Below are positions 10,981 through 18,440 of a DNA stretch of 64,000 bases, in pieces. The notes beneath the pieces are model-generated. The model did no database searches and was not told where the DNA came from. It saw nothing but the letters and a program-made list of their open reading frames with translations. The translations under genes were made by a program, and so were the position numbers. Source of the DNA: Frankiaceae bacterium (lineage in GTDB: Bacteria; Actinomycetota; Actinomycetes; BP-191); contig DATMES010000020.1 in assembly GCA_035556555.1 (NCBI GenBank), forward strand, positions 1-64,000. Direction: 5' to 3'. The stretch's first letter is position 1. Each line of letters begins with the position of its first letter.

Positions 10981-12282
10981 GTGAGCCAGCCAGAGGGTTA
11001 CGTCCTCCCGCCGACCGCGCGCCTGCGCGGGACCGTCCTCGGCATCCGCGACTTCCGGCTGCTCTGGATCGGCCAGACCGTCTCCTCGATCGGCGACCAG
11101 ATCTTCCCCATCGCCGTCGCGCTCAAGGTCGTGCACGCCGGCGGCAGCGCCGGCGACCTCGGCGTCGTGCTGCTCGGCCGGTCGCTCGCGATGGTGCTGT
11201 TCCTCGTCATCGGCGGCGTCTACGCCGACCGCATCAGCCGCACCCGCGTCATGATCGGCTCCGACGTCTTCCGCGCGATCGCCGTCACGGCCCTGGCGAT
11301 GACCCCCGGCGAGGTGCCGGTGTGGGCGCTGGCGGGGCTCACGTTCGTCGTGGGCGGCGGGGAGGCGTTCTTCCGGCCTGCGTACGGCGCGATCCTCCCG
11401 AGCGTCGTCCCCGAGCACCGGCTGGCGCAGGCCAACGCGTTCACCTCGGTCAGCCTCAAGACGTCGCTGATCCTCGGCCCGGCGCTCGGCGGCTTCGTCG
11501 TCGCGGTCGCCGGACCCGGCTGGGCGCTGGCGATCGACGCGGGAACGTTCCTCGCGTCGATGGCGACGCTGCTGCGCATCGCGGAGCCGCCGTTGCCGGC
11601 CCGCGGCCCGCGCCAGTCGGGCGTCCGCGAGGCGCTCGACGGCGTGGCCGAGGTCCGCGCCAGACCGTGGATCGGCGCGATCCTCGGCATGGCGACGTTG
11701 CAGCTCATGTTGGCGATCGCGCCGTACATGGTGCTGCTGCCGTTCGTCGCCCGCGAGCGCCTCGGCGGCGACGGGGCGTACGGCGCGGTGCTCGTCGCGT
11801 TCGCCGTCGGCGGTCTCTTCGGTGCGCTGGTCGCGGGCAAGTGGACGCCGCGGCTGCCCGGCCAGTGGGCGCTGGTCGGGCTGCTGCCGCACGCCGGGCT
11901 GTTCCTCGCGATGGCGTACAGCCGCTCGGTGGTCGTCGTGGCGGCATGGTCGTTCGTCTGCGGCGTCGGCCTGGAGCCGTTCCAGATCTGGTGGTCGTCC
12001 GCGCTGCAGCGCGACGTGCCGCCCGACCTGCTGGCGCGCGTCATCTCGCTCGACTGGCTGGTGTCGCTCGGCCTGATGCCCGTCGGGCTGGCGCTGGCCG
12101 GGCCGGCGGCGGACGCGTTCGGGCGGGAGGCGGTGCTGCTCGTCGCGGCCGGTGCGATGGTCGTCACGACGCTCGCGGTGCTGCCCGTCCCTGGGGTGCG
12201 GGAGTTCCGGACGCCGGGGAACCGCGTACGTGAGCGGCCGCCTTCCGAGGTAGCATCGTCGCCGCACGACACGCGGGTGTAG
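10981..12282 (+). CDS. MFS transporter
   Basis: The 433-residue product has about twelve hydrophobic helices and the loop motif YADRISRTRVMIGSD between helices 2 and 3, the acidic-basic A-loop of the major facilitator superfamily. It resembles the macrolide/drug-efflux branch (DUF894/MFS_3), as do the two other MFS proteins in this window. The substrate is unknown. It starts at GTG. The C-terminal tail is long, polar and arginine-rich, and the stop codon (12280-12282) falls inside the D-arm region of the tRNA-Gly gene, so the last 10 bases overlap that gene. No terminator separates them. Confidence 0.88.
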   Translation: MSQPEGYVLPPTARLRGTVLGIRDFRLLWIGQTVSSIGDQIFPIAVALKVVHAGGSAGDLGVVLLGRSLAMVLFLVIGGVYADRISRTRVMIGSDVFRAIAVTALAMTPGEVPVWALAGLTFVVGGGEAFFRPAYGAILPSVVPEHRLAQANAFTSVSLKTSLILGPALGGFVVAVAGPGWALAIDAGTFLASMATLLRIAEPPLPARGPRQSGVREALDGVAEVRARPWIGAILGMATLQLMLAIAPYMVLLPFVARERLGGDGAYGAVLVAFAVGGLFGALVAGKWTPRLPGQWALVGLLPHAGLFLAMAYSRSVVVVAAWSFVCGVGLEPFQIWWSSALQRDVPPDLLARVISLDWLVSLGLMPVGLALAGPAADAFGREAVLLVAAGAMVVTTLAVLPVPGVREFRTPGNRVRERPPSEVASSPHDTRV

Positions 12283-12343
12283 TTCAGAGGCAGAACACGA
12301 GCTTCCCAAGCTTGCAACGCGGGTTCGATTCCCGTCACCCGCT
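12273..12343 (+). tRNA. tRNA-Gly (anticodon CCC)
   Basis: A full cloverleaf is seen: acceptor GCGGGTG pairs with CACCCGC; anticodon stem CGAGC/GCTTG encloses loop TTCCCAA, giving anticodon CCC; the T-arm has GGTTCGATTCC. The discriminator is T, and CCA is not encoded. The 5' end overlaps the end of the upstream MFS gene by 10 bases. Confidence 0.95.
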
Positions 12344-12380
12344 CCGAATCCGTTCTCTCCCCTACGGAGGACACCGAACA

Positions 12381-12800
12381 ATGCGCCGCACTCTCGCCGT
12401 CGCCGCCACGGCCGCCACCCTCCTCGTCGTGCCGCTCGCCGGCTCCGCCGCCGCCACCGGCTGCGCCGCCACCTCGGGCCCCGCGCTCTACCGCTACGGC
12501 ACCGGCTCCATCGCGGGCAGGGGCACGTTCGGGTGCGACGAGGCGGCCACCGGCATGACGGTCACGGTCTGTGTCGAGCAGTCGCACGACGTCCAGGCCG
12601 AGACGTGGACGCCGCTCGGCTGCGTGACGACGACCGAGCTCGAGGCGGTCGACGAGGTCAGCGCGGTCGCCGAGATCGGCGTGCCCGTCTACGCCACCTG
12701 GCTGCGCACCAGCACGACCGGCGTCAACGACACCGGCGCGACCGCGACCTCGGTGAGCCTGCCGGTGTGGTGGTTCAACTGCGCGTGCTACATCGGCTGA
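12381..12800 (+). CDS. Small secreted protein, unknown function
   Basis: The product is 139 residues with a clear Sec signal peptide (MRRTLAVAATAATLLVVPLA, cleavage likely after GSAAA near residue 25). The mature part is a beta-rich ~110-residue domain with six cysteines, which suggests disulfides, and ends in an aromatic-cysteine motif WWFNCACYIG. The ATG has ACGGAGG 10-16 bases upstream. The open frame continues upstream through the tRNA gene, but that part cannot be coding. It lies convergent to and 1 base from the next gene. No function was recognised. Confidence 0.75.
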   Translation: MRRTLAVAATAATLLVVPLAGSAAATGCAATSGPALYRYGTGSIAGRGTFGCDEAATGMTVTVCVEQSHDVQAETWTPLGCVTTTELEAVDEVSAVAEIGVPVYATWLRTSTTGVNDTGATATSVSLPVWWFNCACYIG

Positions 12801-12801
12801 G

Positions 12802-13320
12802 CTACTGCTCGAAGTTCTGGAAGGTCTCGTACGGGTTCGGGTACGTGTCGTTGAAGTCGTCCACCGTGTTGCTGGCGGTCGCGGCGAACGCGATGAACGC
12901 GGCGAGGAACAGCAGCGACACCACGATGTTGATCCACGAGATGACCTTCGCGGCGGTGACCATGCCCGCGCCGCCGAGCCGTCCGCCCGACTCCCGGATC
13001 CGCTGCGACGCCTGACTCGCGAGCACCAGCGCGACGATCGCCGGGATCACCGGGCAGACGAACCACGCGATGAGCGACGACACCAGCGCGCCGACGGCCT
13101 TGCCGTCGTTCGGCGGGGGGCCGTAGTACGGCGGCGGCTGGCCGAAGCCGGGGGGAGCGCCGTACCCGCCGTAGCCCGGCGGCGGCGGGGGCGTCCCGTA
13201 GCCAGGAGGGGGCTGGCCGTAGCCCGGCGGCGGGGGACCCCAGCCCGGCTGTTCGCCACCCTGGCCCGGGATCGCGCCCCAGCCTGGCTGGTTCGGGTCG
13301 GGACCGCCCTGCTCCGTCAC
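12802..13320 (-). CDS. DUF4190-like membrane protein with Pro/Gly/Tyr-rich N-terminus
   Basis: The 172-residue product starts with a disordered segment of repeated PPGYG/PPPGYG units (about 1-85), followed by two membrane helices around LIAWFVCPVIPAIVALVLA and INIVVSLLFLAAFIAFAA. This is the common actinobacterial DUF4190 layout, and the function is unknown. The GTG start at 13320 overlaps the upstream gene's stop by 4 bases, so the pair is translationally coupled. A longer in-frame extension is arginine-rich shadow sequence and is not used. Confidence 0.8.
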   Translation of the reverse strand: MTEQGGPDPNQPGWGAIPGQGGEQPGWGPPPPGYGQPPPGYGTPPPPPGYGGYGAPPGFGQPPPYYGPPPNDGKAVGALVSSLIAWFVCPVIPAIVALVLASQASQRIRESGGRLGGAGMVTAAKVISWINIVVSLLFLAAFIAFAATASNTVDDFNDTYPNPYETFQNFEQ

Positions 13321-13622
13321 ACCAGCGCTCCGATCGTGAGTACGACGCCGAGGCCGACGACGAAGACCACAGCGTAGAAGGCAACGCTTGCCCATGCGGT
13401 GACCCGCGCCGCCCGGGCGAGTCCCGCGCCGGTCACCCGGCCGTCACCGGCCGCAATCTCCTCGTCGGCATTGCGGGCGAGGATCAGCGCGACGACCGCG
13501 GGCACGACAGGGAAGACGAACCCCAGCACGGCGAGCACGAGCGCCACGATCGCGCTGGTGCTCGTCTGCGGCGTCGTGAACGCCGCCGGTGGGTACGGCG
13601 CGTGCGGCCCCGCCTCGGTCAT
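13317..13622 (-). CDS. DUF4190-like membrane protein
   Basis: A 101-residue paralogue of the following gene. A short proline-rich N-terminus (MTEAGPHAPYPPAAF) precedes a first helix with VALVLAVLGFVFPVVPAVVALILA, then a charged loop with NADEEIAAGDGRVTGAGLARAA and a second helix VAFYAVVFVVGLGVVLTIGAL. The loop corresponds to SQRIRESGGRLGGAGMVTAA in the neighbour. It is the first gene of a two-gene operon with a 4-base overlap. The start is ATG 13622; an upstream ATG would add residues that look non-coding and run into the repeat at 13678-13829. Confidence 0.8.
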   Translation of the reverse strand: MTEAGPHAPYPPAAFTTPQTSTSAIVALVLAVLGFVFPVVPAVVALILARNADEEIAAGDGRVTGAGLARAARVTAWASVAFYAVVFVVGLGVVLTIGALV

Positions 13623-13677
13623 CGTCAGCCCCTCCCCGCACCCGGGGGATCCGACCCGGGACACGACGAGGCTAGGC

Positions 13678-13829
13678 CATGTCTCGCAACCCGTCGATCT
13701 GCCGCGCGACGCCCGGCACGGCACCTCGCGGCGTTGTCGGAGCCCCCGATCGCGCTGCTATCAGGGGCCCTCCGCCTTGCGATGCACTGTCCGGACGCCG
13801 CTCGCGACGATCACGGGTTGCGCGACATG
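13678..13829. repeat. Palindromic intergenic repeat, copy A
   Basis: A 152-base element closed by imperfect inverted arms: CATGTCTCGCAACCCGTC on the left, and the complement of CATGTCGCGCAACCCGTG on the right. The core closely matches the element at 33484-33643, including CGCGTTGTCG-type, GCGCTGCTAT and CTCCGCCTTGCGAT blocks. An inner hairpin pairs GCCCCCGAT with ATCAGGGGC around loop CGCGCTGCT. It lies 12 bases after the stop of the sigma-factor gene and upstream of the DUF4190 pair, so it is in the 3' region of a transcript. Confidence 0.75.
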
Positions 13830-13841
13830 CCCAGCGCGAGA

Positions 13842-14852
13842 TCAGGCGTTCGCGGCAGCCCTCAGCTGCTGCAACGACCGCGCGAGCAGCCGCGACACGT
13901 GCATCTGGCTGATGCCGACCTTCGCCGCGATCGCCGACTGCGGCAGCCCGTCGAAGAACCGCAGCTTGAGGATCGCCCGCTCCCGCTCGGGCAGCGCCTC
14001 GAGCGCCGGCACGAGCCACGCGCGTTCCTCGACCATCCGGTAGCCGTCCTCGACCGCCGGCTGGTCGTACCAGCCGTCCTCGTCGTCGCCGCGCGGGGCG
14101 TCGAGCGAGGCGACGCGCAGCGCGGAGCGCGCCTCCAGCGACTCGATGACCTGCTCCTCCGAGACGCCGAGGTGCGCGGCCAGCTCGGAGGGCGTCGGCG
14201 TACGGCCGATGCGGTGCGTGAGGTCCTCGCTCGCCGACCGTACGGCGAGGTACAGCTCCTGGACGGGGCGTGCGACGTGCAGCGTCCACGCGTGGTCCCG
14301 GAAGTACCGCTTCAGCTCGCCGGTGATGGTCGCCTGCGCGTACGTCGAGAACTGCACCTCCCGCGTCGCGTCGTAGCGCTGCGCGGCGGTGACGAGCCCG
14401 AGGTACGCCACCTGGCGCAGGTCCTCGAGCGGCTGCCCGCGGCCCGCGAAGCGGCCGGCGAGGCGTTCGGCGAGGCCGCGGTGGTCGCGGATGAGCGCCT
14501 CGACGTCGGTCTCGCCCTCGCGGACGACCTGCAGCGCCCGGGGCGCGCGGACGCAGGCGAACAGCTCGTCGCCGGCGTCCCGGAGCGCCGCGAACACCTG
14601 CCGCGACGGGTTGGCGAGCACGAACGACCGCCCCGCCTCCTCGGCGATGCGCCGCGCCTCATCGAGGACGGCGACGCCGTCCGCGTCGAGCAGTGTGACG
14701 CCGCGGAGGTCGAGTACGACTGTCGGGCCTGCCTGGCGGCAGGCCGAGCCCACGACGGCGACGACGGGCGCTGCCCGGTCGTCGATGTCGCCGATGATCT
14801 CGACGCGCACGGTGTCCGTACGCGTCGTGTCCAGTGCTGCTTGCATCCGCAT
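13842..14852 (-). CDS. STAS domain fused to SigB/F-type sigma factor
   Basis: The 336-residue product joins an N-terminal STAS (anti-sigma antagonist) domain (about 14-105) to a complete SigB/F/G-type sigma factor (about 115-336). In the sigma part, region 2 includes LEDLRQVAYLGLVTAAQRYD and FSTYAQATITGELKRYFRD, region 3 includes GRTPTPSELAAHLGVSEEQV, and region 4 includes LPERERAILKLRFFDGLPQS with SQMHVSRLLARSL as recognition helix. In stand-alone anti-sigma antagonists the switch motif is DSSG or DSTG and the first Ser is phosphorylated by the anti-sigma kinase. Here it reads DADG (residues 56-59), so that serine is missing. No anti-sigma gene lies next to it. The ATG has CCGGAG about 7 bases upstream. 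Confidence 0.9.
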   Translation of the reverse strand: MRMQAALDTTRTDTVRVEIIGDIDDRAAPVVAVVGSACRQAGPTVVLDLRGVTLLDADGVAVLDEARRIAEEAGRSFVLANPSRQVFAALRDAGDELFACVRAPRALQVVREGETDVEALIRDHRGLAERLAGRFAGRGQPLEDLRQVAYLGLVTAAQRYDATREVQFSTYAQATITGELKRYFRDHAWTLHVARPVQELYLAVRSASEDLTHRIGRTPTPSELAAHLGVSEEQVIESLEARSALRVASLDAPRGDDEDGWYDQPAVEDGYRMVEERAWLVPALEALPERERAILKLRFFDGLPQSAIAAKVGISQMHVSRLLARSLQQLRAAANA

Positions 14853-14953
14853 GGCGCGCTCCGGCCCACGGGAAGCGCGGCCCTCATGAGGACGTTCCGC
14901 GCTCCAAATCCAGGCGCCGCATTTGTCTGAACGGCTGGCCTGGTACCGAGGGG

Positions 14954-14977
14954 ATACGCGCCGACGCCGCGAGAAAC
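14954..14977 (-). promoter_or_regulatory. Possible SigB/F-type promoter of the sigma fusion
   Basis: On the minus strand GTTT (14977-14974) is followed after 15 bases by CGTAT (14958-14954). This resembles the GTTT-N15-GGGTAT class read by SigB/SigF of Streptomyces and Mycobacterium. It lies about 100 bases before the sigma start codon, which would allow autoregulation. The match was read by eye and is short. Confidence 0.35.
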
Positions 14978-14997
14978 AATCCTTACCTTACGCTCGT

Positions 14998-15999
14998 TTA
15001 CGACACTACGCGAGCCCCGTCCACGGCCCGTACGCGCCAACCCTCGGTCACGGCGCCCGGAATCCCCAACGCCACGACGCATCCCCCGAAGCCCGCCCCC
15101 GTCATCCGGGCCCCGAACACGCCGGGCAGCGCCGCCAGCCGCGCCGCCAGCGTGTCGAGCGCACCGGTCGTCACCTCGAAGTCGGCCGCGAGGCTGGCGT
15201 GGCTCTCGCCCATCAGCCGGCCCGCCGACGGCAGGTCGCCCGCGCGCAGCGCCGTCGCGAACGCGCGGACGCGGGCGTTCTCCGTCACGACGTGCCGCGC
15301 CCGCCGGCGCAGCCGCTCGTCCTCGATCCGCTCGACGTCGTCGCGCGTCGCCCCCGCGAGCGGGCCGACTTCGGCGGCGGCACGCTCGCAGTCGGCGCGG
15401 CGGTCGGCGTACTCGGACCCGGCCAGCTCGCGCGCGACGCCGGTGTGCACGACGACGACCTCGCAGCCGGGCGGGAGCGGAACGTGCTCGACGCCGAGCG
15501 TCGTGAAGTCCACGACCATCGCGTGGTCCGCGCGCCCGCAGGCCGAGGCGAGCTGGTCGAGCAGGCCGCACGGCACGCCGACCGCCGCGTGCTCGGCGCG
15601 CTGGCAGGCCGTCGCGAGCTCGAACGGCGTCCCCCGGAACCCCAGCGCCAGCGCCACCGACAGCTCCAGCGCCGCGCTCGACGACATGCCCGCGCCCACC
15701 GGCACCGTGGACGTCATCGTGCCGGTGCCGCCGGCCTCGGGACGTACGACGGACACGACTCCCGCGACGTACCTCGCCCACCGCGGCCTCACCAGCATCG
15801 GGTCGGCGACGTCGAGCGGGACGACGGCCTGCAGCGGCTGCTGGTCGGAGACGATCCGCACCTCGTCGCCCCCGCGCTCCAGCGTCGTCGTCGTGCCGAG
15901 GTCGACTGCCATCGGGCAGGCGAGACCACCGGTGTAGTCCGTGTGGTCACCGATGAGGTTGACCCGCCCCGGCGCGAAAGCCGTCGTCGTCGCGTTCAT
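14998..15999 (-). CDS. galK: Galactokinase
   Basis: Phosphorylates galactose to galactose-1-phosphate, the first step of the Leloir pathway. The 333-residue product carries all three GHMP motifs: the galactokinase signature GRVNLIGDHTDY near the N-terminus, the ATP loop VPVGAGMSSSAAL, and MTGAGFGGCVVAL near the C-terminus. It is somewhat shorter than the typical 380 residues. No galT or galE is seen in the window, but a fragment of an FAD oxidoreductase of the UDP-galactopyranose-mutase/amine-oxidase type lies just upstream. The ATG at 15999 gives a family-like N-terminus, although no convincing ribosome site precedes it. Confidence 0.92.
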   Translation of the reverse strand: MNATTTAFAPGRVNLIGDHTDYTGGLACPMAVDLGTTTTLERGGDEVRIVSDQQPLQAVVPLDVADPMLVRPRWARYVAGVVSVVRPEAGGTGTMTSTVPVGAGMSSSAALELSVALALGFRGTPFELATACQRAEHAAVGVPCGLLDQLASACGRADHAMVVDFTTLGVEHVPLPPGCEVVVVHTGVARELAGSEYADRRADCERAAAEVGPLAGATRDDVERIEDERLRRRARHVVTENARVRAFATALRAGDLPSAGRLMGESHASLAADFEVTTGALDTLAARLAALPGVFGARMTGAGFGGCVVALGIPGAVTEGWRVRAVDGARVVS

Positions 16000-16053
16000 G
16001 AAACAAGTCAACAGGAGTCGTAGGCTGCGTGGGGTCCCGAGAACGGATCTGTG

Positions 16054-16360
16054 GATGAGTTCCGCGAAAAACCTCACCCCTCTCGTCCTGGGGATAACCA
16101 CGGCCGCGAACGTCGTCGACCCTGCCATTCCGGAAATGCTCCGTTCCGCGCCCGCGCAGGTGCACGAGACCCGCGTCGACCCCGGCGCCGGCGTCGTCGT
16201 CGTGGCGCTGAAGCCGGGCGCCGTTCTCGACGAGGACCTCGCGGCGGAGCTCGGCGGCGAGGGCGCCGACGCGGGTGCGCTGCCGTGGCCGGACGTCCCC
16301 TCGCTGGGTGCCGTGGTCCGCGAGCGTGGCGGTGTCCGCGTCATAACGACGACTGGGTGA
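16054..16360 (+). CDS. Hypothetical 101-residue protein (doubtful)
   Basis: This short reading frame has GC-biased third codon positions and an acidic, alanine-rich product (for example VVVVALKPGAVLDEDLAAEL). It is not recognised, and no ribosome site is obvious. Its last codons run in a different frame over the start of the FAD-oxidoreductase remnant at 16315-16449, so the 3' end may be an artefact of gene decay. It is divergent from galK. It may be a real small gene or part of the same degenerate region. Confidence 0.35.
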
Positions 16361-16449
16361 TCCTCGAGGCGAACGACCACGTCGGCGGTCTCGCGACGTC
16401 GTTCACGTCGGAGAACGGGCTCACGTACGACGTGGGCGGCCACGTGAGC
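16315..16449 (+). pseudogene. Remnant of FAD-dependent oxidoreductase (NAD(P)-binding N-terminus)
   Basis: About 45 codons encode the unmistakable stretch NDDWVILEANDHVGGLATS followed by FTSENGLTYDVGGHV. This matches the region just after the dinucleotide-binding GxGxxG in protoporphyrinogen-oxidase/UDP-galactopyranose-mutase-like flavoproteins. The preceding glycine motif is only vaguely visible (GPRAWRCPRH) and the frame continues into unrelated sequence after GGHV, so about 90% of the gene is gone. No start codon or ribosome site belongs to it. Confidence 0.7.
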
Positions 16450-16530
16450 CGGAGACGGTGTGGAGCCCGCGCGGAGAGAGAGGCGGGCACGGCATCCGGT
16501 AGGTCGCCGTGCGCCGCTCGTCTCCGCTTC

Positions 16531-16590
16531 TTCGTGATCTTGGCTGCCTTTCTGCTGCCCGAGCGACACGAACGCAGCCAAGATCAGGAA
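16531..16590. repeat. Dispersed hairpin repeat (GATCTTGGCTG type), copy 1
   Basis: A 60-base hairpin with arms TGATCTTGGCTGC and GCAGCCAAGATCA around a ~26-base loop containing CTGCCCGAGCGACACGAACG. A near-identical hairpin lies at 62129-62195 with the same loop words (TTTCTGC, CGAACC). It is between the oxidoreductase remnant and the VOC gene. Its conservation at two distant places marks it as a mobile or structural repeat rather than a chance terminator. Confidence 0.75.
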
Positions 16591-16623
16591 ATCCGGTCGT
16601 CGTCCGCGGCGTAGCGTGGCCGG

Positions 16624-17250
16624 ATGATCGTCGACCACGTCACCCTCGTCGTGGACGACGACGCGGCGACGGCCCACCACTTCCGCGAGGCGTACGGCCT
16701 CGGCTCGCGCGGCGGCGCGTACCTCGACCACCTCGGCGCGACGTCGACCGCCGTGCCGCTCACGCCGCCACAGTCGGTCGAGTGGCTCGCGGTCAGCGAT
16801 CCCGCCGTCGCCGAAGGCTCACCGACGGGCCGGATGCTGCTCGACGCGCTCGCGGACGGCGGCGGGCTCGTCGCGTGGACGGTGCTCGTCGACGACATCG
16901 ACGCGGTCGCGGCGCGGACCGGCATCGCGCCCTACGCCGGCGCCACCCGCAACACGTACACCGGCACGTTCCGCCGCTGGTGGACGGTCACCGGCGCGCC
17001 GCACCTGCCGATCTTCATCGCGTACGACGGCCCGCCGCACGAGCGGGTCGAACGCTGGCAGGCGGCGTACGACATGGTCGGTCACACCTGCGCGCCCGGC
17101 GGCTTCGCGCGGATCGAGGTCGGTGGCGACGCGGCCGAGCTGGACGACTGGCTCGGCCCGCACGACCTGCCCGTCGCCGTCGTCGACGGCCCGCCCGGGT
17201 TGCGAGCGGTGCACGTCGCGACGGCGAACGGGCCTGTCGTCCTGCGCTGA
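16624..17250 (+). CDS. VOC (glyoxalase-like) family protein
   Basis: The 208-residue product opens with MIVDHVTLVVDDDAATAHHF, the typical first beta-alpha-beta unit of the glyoxalase_3/VOC fold, and has a second half beginning with the VVLR-type strands near AVHVATANGPVVLR. The middle contains FRRWWTVTGAPHLPIFIAYD, which resembles the glyoxalase-like domain (PF13468 type). Such proteins bind metal and small molecules; the substrate is unknown. The ATG start directly follows the hairpin repeat with only a weak purine-rich ribosome site. It ends 1 base before the next minus-strand frame. Confidence 0.8.
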   Translation: MIVDHVTLVVDDDAATAHHFREAYGLGSRGGAYLDHLGATSTAVPLTPPQSVEWLAVSDPAVAEGSPTGRMLLDALADGGGLVAWTVLVDDIDAVAARTGIAPYAGATRNTYTGTFRRWWTVTGAPHLPIFIAYDGPPHERVERWQAAYDMVGHTCAPGGFARIEVGGDAAELDDWLGPHDLPVAVVDGPPGLRAVHVATANGPVVLR

Positions 17251-17251
17251 G

Positions 17252-17341
17252 CTACCGGAGCAGCGTCAGCCCGTCGATGGGCCCGCGAACGAACGACGTG
17301 CTCGCGAGAGCGGAGGCGACAGCGAGGGCGCGCAGACGCAT
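17252..17341 (-). CDS. Possible 29-residue signal-peptide-like microprotein
   Basis: A short frame starting with ATG 17341 behind CAGGGGAC (about 5-10 bases upstream) encodes MRLRALAVASALASTS followed by a 13-residue tail FVRGPIDGLTLLR. The first 16 residues look like an actinobacterial export signal. It fills the gap between the VOC gene and the phosphotransferase and ends 1 base from the convergent gene. It could be a tiny exported peptide or the front end of a lost secreted protein. Confidence 0.3.
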   Translation of the reverse strand: MRLRALAVASALASTSFVRGPIDGLTLLR

Positions 17342-17430
17342 GGAGTCCCCTGTGATGTGGGCTGGGGCCGACAGCGTCACCCGCGATGGGGGTATTGGTC
17401 CGCAAGGTCGTGGAAAGACGGCCCATGTGA

Positions 17431-18315
17431 CTATGGCCGCCAGGGTCCGAGGTCGCCGAACGCGTGCTCCGGCACCGGCAGGCCGAGCTCCTCGCACGCC
17501 CACCGCAGCGTCGCGACAGCCTCGCGGCGCTCCGTCTCGGCCAGCCGCGGGGCCGTGTCCGGGCCGACCCTGCTGAGGTAGAACGCCGCGTTGCCCGCCA
17601 TCCACGCGGCCCACTCCGGGTGCGCGTCGAGCACGATCCCCTGTGGCCCGCCGGCCGCGCGTACCGCGGCCTCGCCCCACGCGCGCATGGCCAGCGGGTT
17701 GCCCGCGCCGCAGCCCGCCCAGTCGACGAGGACGACACCGCGCTCCGTACGGCACCAGTTCTGCAGCCACACGTCGAGGTGTGCCAGCCGGTCGCCGCTC
17801 CGGCCGGCGGCCGCCGCCGCCGGCGTCAGCGCGGGGAGGTGGCGTTCGGCCCAGGCGTCGTCCACGAGCCCCGTCGCGACCAGCGGCGCGCGGTCGTCCG
17901 CGAACGCCGTCCACCCCGGCCCGGTGTCGATGGCGCCGAGTCCATCGGGTGCCGGCAACTCGCCGAGGCCGTCCAGCGCTGTCCGCAGCGCTGCCGCGTC
18001 GGCGGCCGTGACCGGGGCGCCCCAGCGGGCGTTCGAGAGGTCCTCGGTGACGAGGACGGCCGGCGGGCCCGGGTCGTACGCGTGGAGCCGGGGGACCGCG
18101 TCGAAGGTCACCGAGGAGTACACGCGGTGCTCGACCGCGACACCGTGGCGGTCGTCCGCCGTGGCCTCCGCCTTGACGAACGCCGACCCGCCGTCGGCCC
18201 ACCGCACGACCCAGCGGCCGGCTCGCGAGTACGCGCCCTCGTCGCGTACGGACCACGCCACCGGCTCGCGGCCGGTGATGCGGCGCAGTACCGGCGCGAG
18301 GTCCTCGGGGGTCAC
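17431..18315 (-). CDS. Aminoglycoside-phosphotransferase-like kinase
   Basis: The 294-residue product has a protein-kinase-like APH fold. There is a small lobe with GGSAFVKAEATADD (the ATP-binding Lys) and YSSVTFDAVPRLHAYD, then the catalytic loop LAHLDVWLQNW, which keeps HxD and the downstream Asn, and VLVDWAGCGAGNP in the metal-binding position. Many such enzymes act on sugars or antibiotics; the substrate is unknown and resistance is not implied. It is divergent from the SDR gene at 18441, and a 19-base palindrome (18383-18401) lies between the two start codons. Confidence 0.85.
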   Translation of the reverse strand: MTPEDLAPVLRRITGREPVAWSVRDEGAYSRAGRWVVRWADGGSAFVKAEATADDRHGVAVEHRVYSSVTFDAVPRLHAYDPGPPAVLVTEDLSNARWGAPVTAADAAALRTALDGLGELPAPDGLGAIDTGPGWTAFADDRAPLVATGLVDDAWAERHLPALTPAAAAAGRSGDRLAHLDVWLQNWCRTERGVVLVDWAGCGAGNPLAMRAWGEAAVRAAGGPQGIVLDAHPEWAAWMAGNAAFYLSRVGPDTAPRLAETERREAVATLRWACEELGLPVPEHAFGDLGPWRP

Positions 18316-18382
18316 GCCGACAGCGTTTCACCCCTCGAGGCGCGGGCACCCGGAAACCGGAGACGAGAGACGACGAGGGAGC

Positions 18383-18401
18383 CCATTCAGATACTGAATG
18401 G
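18383..18401. promoter_or_regulatory. Palindromic operator candidate between divergent genes
   Basis: CCATTCAG-ATA-CTGAATGG is a perfect 8+8-base inverted repeat with a 3-base centre, AT-rich against a GC-rich background. It lies 68 bases before the phosphotransferase start and 40 bases before the SDR start. The size and symmetry fit a TetR- or MarR-type dimer site, but no such regulator gene is next to it. Confidence 0.55.
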
Positions 18402-18440
18402 CCTCGTTTCGGTCGCGACGCGGCGGGCACGCGGAGTCGC

